From assembly GCA_017893485.1 (NCBI GenBank), contig CM030367.1:139256388-139320387 (forward strand): 64,000 bases of DNA, read 5' to 3'. The notes below the pieces were generated by a model. That model had not been told where the DNA came from. It searched no databases and saw only the letters and a program-made list of their open reading frames with translations. Below, piece after piece: positions 57,602 through 64,000 of this stretch. Both the position numbers and the translations under genes were made by a program. Position 1 is the stretch's first letter; every line of letters starts with the position of its first letter. This DNA comes from Hemerocallis citrina. Its lineage: Eukaryota; Streptophyta; Magnoliopsida; Asparagales; Asphodelaceae.

Positions 57602-58438
57602 GAGCCTGCTACATCCTAAATAGGATTCCTAGTAAATCTAAGGATAAGACTCCCTATGAATTATGGAAAGGTAGAACTCCAAGAGTCCATTATCTCAAAG
57701 TCTGGGGATGTCTAGCAAAAGTAGGAATCCCTGAACCTAAAAAGAGAAAGATTGGACCTAAGACTGTTGATGTTGTGTTCATAGGATATGCCTTAGATAG
57801 CAATGCCAATAGATTTCTAGTGACTCATTCTGAAGTAAATGAAATCTCTAACAATACCATCATAGAAGCTAGAGATGCAGTTTACTTTGAGAATATATTT
57901 CCTTTTAAAAATAGATTTTTTTCCAACCCCTCCAGTTATTCCCTTGCTCCTTCTACCAGTTCCCATTCTCAACCTTCTAATTCTCAACCTGATCAAGATT
58001 CAAAACCTAGAAGAAGTCAAAGAGGTAGGATTGAAAGAAATTTAGAGGAAGGTTTCTTCACTTATTTGATAGAGGGTGATCCCTCAACTTACGAAGAAGC
58101 AATATCTTCTCCTGATGCTCCTTTCTAGAAAGAAGCCATCAATAATGAGTACAACTCCATTATGGAGAACAGTACTTGGTATTTAGTAGACCCACCTTTA
58201 GGTAGTAAACCCATAGGTTGCAAGTGGATCTTCAAAAAAAAACTTAGAGCGACGGTTCCATAGAGAAATACAAAGCTAGATTAGTAGCCAAAGACTTCAT
58301 CCAGAAAAATGGATTAGATTATTTTGACACCTACTCTCCTGTAACTAGGAACGCCTCTATTAGAACTCTTCTAGCTTTGGCATCCATTTATGACTTGCTA
58401 ATTCAACAAATGGATGTAAAGACAGCCTTTTTGAATGG
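57602..58438 (+). pseudogene. pol: copia-C integrase C-terminus and start of RT, interrupted
   Basis: 57602-57770 reads the integrase C-terminal core, and 57775-58128 (FIGYALDSNANRFLV...) the following linker with a Ser-rich hinge and an RRSQRGR basic motif, ending in a stop. RT begins at about 58131 (EAINNEYNSIMENSTW) with CKWIFKKKL, a frameshift near 58245, then YKARLVAKDF and QQMDVKTAFLNG, where the sequence ends abruptly at 58438. The catalytic YVDD motif is absent. Confidence 0.85.
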
Positions 58439-59566
58439 TGTAACCCCTGTTTCCCTAAATACGTATTTTCTGAATAATTTTCGTATTTTGACTTATTATA
58501 AATTCAGTATTATTTTAAACTCGAATTGAACCTTCCATTTTAAAATCTTTTCGAACTGGAAGTTGTATTTTCTTCGAATAGTAGTATATTCTAACTTTAA
58601 TAAATATTTTCTAAATGATCGGCTATTTGTATCTTATTTTATTTCTATTTGGATTTTATTAAACTTGTTTATCTCAAATCTCATTTTTGATGGGTGTATC
58701 AAAATTATTATTTTTGCTATTAATATTGATATTATATTTGATTGATGAATTGGAAGTCTATTCTATTTTACTTAGCAGTATTTGAGTATTGATTTGATGC
58801 ACACAAATTAATTTATTTTTTCGCTACTATATTATTATTGATCTATTATTCATTTGTCTCTAATTGTGTATTTTTCTTATTGGATTGATTTTTAATACTC
58901 ATTTTAATACCCAAAACCCTTAAACCCGTTAAAAACCACAACCAAACTCGTTTCCACACCCAAACCCGAAACCCATATATAAACCCCTAACCCTAACCCT
59001 AACCTATACCCCGCTACTGTATAAACCCACACCATCACAGCCGCCTACCTTTTCTCCTTTTCCCGTTTTCTTCTCCTTCGATTTCGCACGCCAACCAACC
59101 CACTCCGATCGCCTTCCGATCGTCTCTCCCACCTTCGACCTTCACCCTGTCGACCCCACAGCACCACCACAACCTCCATCACCGTCGTCTCCGCCATCTC
59201 TCCATCCTTCAAACCCAAAACTCCGAACCCATCCCCGACCAACCCACTCTCGCCATTACCATATCCCCATCACCTCGCCGCCTCCAACACCATCCCCTCG
59301 ACCACCTCTACATTGCTGCTGCATCGCCACACACCATTGAACCCCAACACCCACTCCCCTAACTCTCCCGTGTTCTTTGAACCGAACAGAGCGCGTCGCC
59401 TCCACGTCAGTCGTCGCCGCTCCGTTGCCGCGTCGCTCCTCGACGTAGCGTCGCCGTCGAAGCCACCGCCGTGCGTCGCCGTCACCCCTCTCCCTCTCGC
59501 ACTCTGTTTCGAAGCAGCAAACGAAGAAGAAGAAGAAAGGGAAAAGGGCGGGATCGGATCTCGACC
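58439..59566 (+). mobile_element. Tekay-like LTR fragment inserted in copia-C RT
   Basis: It begins TGTAACCCCTGTTTCCC, nearly the same start as the minus-strand Tekay LTRs (TGTAACTCCTGTTTCTCC), right after the FLNG codons of RT. It includes TATATAAA at 58976-58983 and a GC-rich block at 59040-59566. It breaks off at CTCGACCGT, where copia-C LTR sequence starts. The right part of the LTR is therefore lost and no right target duplication exists. Confidence 0.8.
58976..58983 (+). promoter_or_regulatory. TATA box of the Tekay-like LTR fragment
   Basis: TATATAAA is followed by CCCCTAACCCTAACC. It corresponds to the box at 26825 on the other strand. Confidence 0.55.
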
Positions 59567-59954
59567 GTTTGTGCGTGGGATCAGCAACGGTTGAGAACTC
59601 ACTGCCTATATATTCCACTCTTTTCATCCCTTTACAGATTACTGAAAAACATTCCCTACAAACTCTTCCTCTCGCCTCTCAATTGTGTCCTTCTGTTTTT
59701 TTCTCTTCGGTTCTGGGCAAGGCTAAGTTCGGGTCGCATCTCTCGACGTTGTGTGCGACAGGGAGACGCCAGTGATATCGGGGGTTTTACCACTATGAGC
59801 ATCTGAGAAAAGTCTGCACATAAGACCTCGGATCAACTCTTAGGGCAGTGCGTTCCGCGCGACTTCTCCATAGGCTGGTAACTTTGTTCTTATTTATTTT
59901 AGTTTGTTAATGCGAGTTGCAGAAAATCAAAGAATCAGGGAAATCTGTATAACA
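59567..59954 (+). repeat. 3' LTR of copia-C, right part only
   Basis: It matches 53989-54376 with about 20 substitutions or small indels and ends CTGTATAACA before GCAAC. The first 350 bp or so of this LTR are missing. Confidence 0.88.
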
Positions 59955-59959
59955 GCAAC

Positions 59960-62015
59960 CCACTCGACCTCCACTCCTCACTACATCCTCGTCGCCCTCT
60001 CCGCTCGAGACCCCATCTGCATCGCCACCCTCCGTTGAGCGCCTCCACATCCCTAGTCATCATTTCCATCGATGCCCTGCTCTTCCCTCCCCTGTTTTGA
60101 ATCCCGAAACAGAGCATACCACCGTTCCATCTCCGCTGCCCCGAGCTCCTCCTTCCTCCACTCTCGCCGCTTGCATTCTGCTCGCCATCCTCTCGTCGAA
60201 CCACCACCACCCTAGCCTCTCTCGCTGCTGTCCCTCTCCGGTCGCCGCCAGTCGAGTAGCCCCTACCACAACTCCGTCGCTCTCCCTCTCTCTCACCCAC
60301 TGTTCGCTGTTGTGAAGAGGGAGGATCAGTTGGTTTTGTTGCTATTTTGTGAAGTAGGGATCATTGGGTATTGGAGTGCTGAGTGTTTGGTGTTTGGGTT
60401 GGTTTATATTGCTGTCGGTGTTTGGGACTTTTGTTGTGTGGTGGGTTGGATCTGATTTTATTGGTGTGTTGGTGTTTGTGTTTGGAGTTTGGGATTAGAT
60501 CTAGTGAGTTGCTGTTTTGTGAAGTGGGTGTTTGTTTCTGTACTTTGCTGTTTCGGAGAAGGGACTGGTTTATTGGAGTTTGGTGTTGTGGAGAAGTGGA
60601 CTTGCTGTTTGCTGTTTTGGAGTTGGTTGCTGTGTGCTTTGTTTTGTTGCTGTCTCTTTGTGCACGTGTCTCCGTACACATATCTTGCACGTGCTTCGCT
60701 GCCCGGGATTCTGATCCCATTATTCTTGTAGTCCGTTCTCATCGTCGTCGGTTATCAGGCAAGTATCTCTTGTACAAATTCGTTTGTTCTAGTACAAACT
60801 TCTTTGCATAAATACCGTAAGTATATTCTTTGACTCTAAATCGCATTCATCGGTCGAATTGAAATCTGTTGCTATGCAAAATTCATCGATCCTGTATTCG
60901 CACATGATCGCGAATACCTTGTTGCCACATGCATTATATGAACACGATTAATACACACATATGTACTCTTAGGATTATACATGATTATGTGCATGATCAT
61001 TTTGCCCATGAAAGTAGTTAAATATGATACCTTGTCATCGTTGATCAAAATTAATAAAAATAACAAGTCGGGGTATAAGGATAAAGATCTAGTAGTGGGC
61101 AATATAAAAGAGCGTACTCGGACAGGAACTCGTGGTTTCCCAATGCAAGTTGTAAGTTACAAGTTGCAAGTTTGTAAATTATATGTTTATTTGTTTCACG
61201 TTACAAGTTTACACTACGTTTGACTCAATATGTTTTCCGTTATATGTTTGAACATATCTATGTTTTTCCCGAGTACGTGACCTATAGAATCCACCACCAG
61301 GTCTAAACATAACTGATTGTATGTAGCAACCATGTAGTGAAAGTATGGATGCATGAAGTGCTATCTAGATAGGATTAATAAAAGACATAAGATTAACACG
61401 TGCACTTGCATGATCCAATTACATATTACATGTTCATGTTGACTTGATATTTGTTTACTTGATTACTTGTTTACATGCTTGCCACTTGTTTTCATGCATG
61501 CCTGTTCATGATCCTGTTTACATATTGTATTTCTCCTATTACATGATTCTTGACTCCATGATATTTTCCTTGCTTCTTGTTTCGTTTTGTACTTGTCCCG
61601 TTAGCTTGTACCACTTGCGGCCCGTGACTTGCATTAACGGGTATCTTCTTGTTTCTTCTTTTTGTAATAATGTACTTACAGGTCCGGATGGAGAATTACT
61701 CGAAGGTGTTGCTGATCAAGTGTTTTAGTCTTGTTTATTTTCATATTGTTTTAGTTCATGTTTTATTTCATGCTACTCTTTATTGTAATCCGGGCATGTT
61801 TGACCCGTAACTATGTTTTTATTTCCAGCTGTTGGTTATGTTAAAGACTATGTCATAACTTTTGTTATCATATTGTGATTTTACTTGCCTGCGTGGTTTA
61901 TTTTGTTATCTTGTTGTTGAGTTACCTGTACAGCTTATGAATGATGTATTCGCATCATCCGCTGGGCCTCAGTCACGGCTCGTATTCCCGTATTTTGGGA
62001 AGCGGGGCATGACAT
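59960..62015 (+). repeat. solo LTR, 3' portion
   Basis: It starts with a GC-rich block (to about 60300) homologous in character to those of the other Tekay LTRs, followed by TG-rich DNA (60300-60720), then AT-rich sequence with GTTCATG- and CAAGTTACAAGTTG-like repeats, ending GGGGCATGACA. Overlapping short frames on both strands in the GC-rich part are not genes. Confidence 0.8.
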
Positions 62016-62450
62016 TTTGTATAAGCGGGAGCAGCAATATGACTAATGTATTTCTCCGAAATCATTTCTTGAAAAGTTTGCATCATAGTAATGATTGAAA
62101 TAAAAATACTACTAGAAGTAGAATCATAAAATGTAGAAAACTTCACAGTTGCAGTTTTAAAAGGTTCCAAAAATCATAATAAAGATTCGGTAAAATACTA
62201 TGAATGGTTAGTTATTTAAAAATTTGTCATGTTTTTTGTAAGACAAAAATCGTTTATAATATCTTTGTATTGAGTAACAACATTTAGTAAATCGAAAGTA
62301 GAGTTCCATCGGTGGTTGACATCTTTAGAAAATTTTCTAAAATGTATTCCCTTAGCTTTACACCATATTTTAAATTCTTAAAGTATAGGACCACTCAAAG
62401 CAATAAAATGTACTCAATTTCTAATTGCAATTATATTTTTACCTAATCAT
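62016..62450 (-). pseudogene. hAT transposase, upstream middle segment
   Basis: Read from 62440 down, the sequence reads KYGVKLREYI, then TDGTLLSIY (where a WNSTY-like motif is expected), then LEPFKTATVKFSTFYDSTSS and MMQTFQEMI, the normal order of the hAT core before the DPR block at 52735-52921. Several stops and at least one frameshift are present. Adjacency to the solo LTR with TTTTG duplicated shows the two hAT parts were once continuous. Confidence 0.78.
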
Positions 62451-62458
62451 CCTCACTG

Positions 62459-63906
62459 CTTATGTTATGCGTTGCCCATCTGCGGTGATAATTCGAACTC
62501 GATTGAGATGACCTCAACAGGGATGGGTTGTGCCCAGGGAGACTTTCCACTTACATATTTGGGGACTCCGAATCGACCGGGAAAGATGCTTAAGGAAGAT
62601 TGGAGTATGCTGGTAGAAAAAATAGAGAAAAAACTGGCAGGTTGGAAAGGGAAATCACTATCGTTGGGAGGAAGAATCACACTTATTAACTCGGTTCTGA
62701 GTAGTTTGCCTACATACCTTATGTTTATCTATGAGATCCCCAGTTGGATGATTGAACGAATCGATAAATGCAGGAGACGATTTCCGTGTAAAGGTTCGAG
62801 AGAGGAGAGTAAGGGGTTTCATCTGGTTAAGTGGGGGAAGGTGTGTAAAAAGAAGGAATTTGGAGGGCTGGGAATAGTGAATCTCCATGATATGAATAAA
62901 GCTCTCTTATCAAAATGGTGGTGGAAAATGCACAAACGACGAAAGGCATGGTGGTGCAATTAATTCAAACAGTATCGACATCGAAAGAAATTTAGATATG
63001 GAGGAAGAAGCAAACACGGAAAAGCTTCGTTTATGTGAAAAGGGATTGCAAAGGTGTGGGGGGGGTGTTAAATGCAAAACACTAGATGCAGAGTTGGAAA
63101 CGGGAAAGATACGAGATTTTGGAAGGATAAATGGTGTAAGGAAAACACTCTTCAGGCATTGTTCCCGCAACTGGCTGAGAAGTCTGGTAATGTGGATGCA
63201 CTGGTGGCGGACGTTTGGAAGCAGGAAAGTCGCAAGTTTGAGTGTGAGGGAAATACCTCGATGGAGTATCAGAGACAACTTTAGAGCCTACAAAGATTGG
63301 TGGAGGAGTATTTGGACCCAAACAGGACAGAAGAGGACGTAAGAGAATGGAAACTCAGCTCTAGTATTACGTTCTCAGTCAGATCCATGTATGCATTCCT
63401 TAATGATGGGGGGGGTCAGAAACTCGAGCGGTTATTATATGGAAGTCGAAATGCCCTCATAAGGTCAAGGCGTTCCTTTGGTTGGTGTTAAATAATGCTA
63501 TTCTCTCCAAAACTAATATTAGGAAACGCAACATTCCGATTGATGTGACGTGCCCGCAATGCAACTATGGGGAAGATGATGTTAACCATATTTTCTTTCT
63601 TTGTCCCAAGGATAGACTTACGTGGGAAACTTTGGGATTGTGATTTGGTATTGTAGAGACACCCAATAGCATTGAGGACATTTGCGATAGTTGGAGACAA
63701 AAGTATATTCGGAAAGAAGAACGTCTTATGTGGGATATTGCAGTTACTGCTAGTATATGGAGTCTGTGGCTAGATAGAAATAATTCTTGCTTTCGTAACA
63801 TAAACTGTAAATTTCGTATGATGTTGCATAAGATTCGGTCTCTAATTGATGACTGGGCAGGTACAACAGGGGCTAGGAAGAGGCTTCGCATGGATAATGC
63901 GGAGTA
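62459..63906 (+). pseudogene. L1-type LINE ORF2, C-terminal half, frameshifted
   Basis: This begins in the post-RT region (CAQGDFPLTYLGTPNRPGKM, 62534-62590), with KIEKKLAGWKGKSLSLGGRI and WGKVCKKKEFGGLGIVNLHD; this frame ends at 62963. Further frames carry FWKDKWCKENTL (63118), then VEEYLDPN and WKLSSSITFSVRSMY. The zf-RVT region (KAFLWLVLNNAILSK...CPQCNYGEDDVNHIFFLCP) is at about 63465-63610 and WSLWLDRNN at about 63760. The last frame stops at 63904-63906. At least three frameshifts and a stop (TGA 63641-63643) are present. RT catalytic motifs are missing, so it is 5' truncated, joining hAT sequence near 62459. Confidence 0.85.
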
Positions 63907-64000
63907 ATGCAGATAGCGAGAGCAACTGGTACCTCCTTCCGTGAAGAGTTGGGTGCGGTTAAGCTGAGGGTTTTGTGACTTTTGTATCATTGCGGGTGTT
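63907..64000 (+). other. probable LINE 3' untranslated region
   Basis: Non-coding sequence after the LINE stop. No poly(A) is reached before the window ends. Confidence 0.5.

Larger units (their letters stand above)
53641..59954 (+). mobile_element. Ty1/copia retrotransposon (copia-C), 3' half deleted and chimeric
   Basis: GCAAC flanks it exactly (53636-53640 and 59955-59959). The 5' LTR is full (736 bp); the 3' LTR keeps only its last 386 bp or so. Gag, protease and integrase are largely readable. RT stops after its first motif because a Tekay-like LTR fragment (58439-59566) interrupts it, and the remainder of RT, RNase H and the start of the 3' LTR are gone. About 20 differences in the shared 386 bp (about 5%) suggest a moderately old insertion. 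Confidence 0.88.
52922..62015 (+). mobile_element. Tekay-like gypsy solo LTR, split by a copia element
   Basis: It starts TGTAACCCCTAATCCCG at 52922 and ends AAGCGGGGCATGACA at 62015, the same termini as the Tekay-like LTRs at 23947 and 29950 (opposite strand). TTTTG lies on both sides (52917-52921 and 62016-62020). Removing the copia element and one copy of its TSD leaves about 2775 bp, a normal length for this family. No primer site or PPT is attached, so it is a solo LTR formed by recombination between two LTRs of a former full element. Confidence 0.85.
49831..62450 (-). mobile_element. hAT transposon with a transposase broken by nested insertions
   Basis: Transposase pieces on the minus strand lie in correct order at 62440-62016, 52921-52735, 52371-52000 and 51185-51084. 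They are separated by a Tekay solo LTR, a foldback MITE and a hAT MITE. TAGGGTTGGCATTCCGATCG at 49831, with the GGGTCGGGTC-rich stretch after it, looks like a hAT 3' terminus, so this is the probable left end. The right end is not seen: a LINE begins at about 62459. Subterminal repeats of about 150 bp lie at 50060-50930. Confidence 0.7.

Noticed and set aside
58981..59010. CCCTAACCCTAACCCTAA-like stretch resembling telomere repeat
   Set aside because: It has only about three units, differs from the usual plant CCCTAAA unit, and lies downstream of a TATA box inside an LTR.
60361..60811. Overlapping frames on both strands (142 and 119 codons)
   Set aside because: They lie in a T/G-rich part of the Tekay solo LTR and have skewed composition and no domain.

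Overview
The window is nuclear DNA from a flowering plant, probably a eudicot. It is AT-rich, dominated by plant Ty1/copia, Ty3/gypsy, MULE, hAT, PIF/Harbinger and L1-type families, and carries primer-binding sites for the plant initiator tRNA-Met. I see no convincing single-copy host gene, rRNA, tRNA or CRISPR array. Nearly every recognisable stretch is a transposable element or a remnant, and the elements are nested in one another.

Layout. 1-347: 3' part of a gypsy-like LTR inside a SIRE-type copia element (348-8082, gag, pol, extra ORF, PPT, 1443-bp 3' LTR). 8083-12024: a second SIRE-type element that has lost almost all of pol, ending beside a minus-strand hAT transposase fragment (12025-12480). 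13384-38260: one small PIF/Harbinger-like MITE (TSD TAA) split in two by about 24 kb that holds two back-to-back Mutator-like elements. MULE1 (13829-35164, about 1.25-kb terminal inverted repeats) contains a minus-strand copia element (17899-23828, TSD GAAAT) and a very young non-autonomous Tekay-like gypsy element (23947-33132, twin 3183-bp LTRs, TSD TTAGC). MULE2 (35237-37912) carries a FAR1-type reading frame cut off at the start of the transposase domain. 38455-39189: a second hairpin-rich MITE. 40233-42633: a 5'-truncated L1-type LINE with a 14-bp TSD. 42943-43490: a third, decayed MITE. 44740-45140: a hAT MITE with a perfect 8-bp TSD. 46560-47350: a LINE remnant. 47945-49211: a minus-strand TRIM element containing a hAT MITE.

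49831 to about 62450: a minus-strand hAT element whose transposase is broken into at least four pieces by a retroposon, two MITEs and a Tekay-type solo LTR (52922-62015, TSD TTTTG). That LTR contains a copia element (53641-59954, TSD GCAAC), which in turn contains a fragment of another Tekay LTR (58439-59566). The window ends in a further L1-type LINE (62459-63906).

Most coding sequence is broken by stops and frameshifts. The best-preserved frames are the SIRE extra ORF, the MULE2 FAR1 frame, the LINE at 40300-42249 (one stop) and gag-protease at 55597. Four observations stand out: (a) the palindrome GTCGAC is strongly enriched in the two SIRE elements, in coding and non-coding DNA; (b) a MITE family carries serial hairpins of the form GACGG...CCGTC; (c) a large palindrome forms the MULE1/MULE2 junction; (d) a young, apparently trans-mobilised Tekay derivative has an internal region made largely of AAT-rich simple sequence. 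All calls come from reading the sequence by eye. Family names are recognition from motifs, not database results.
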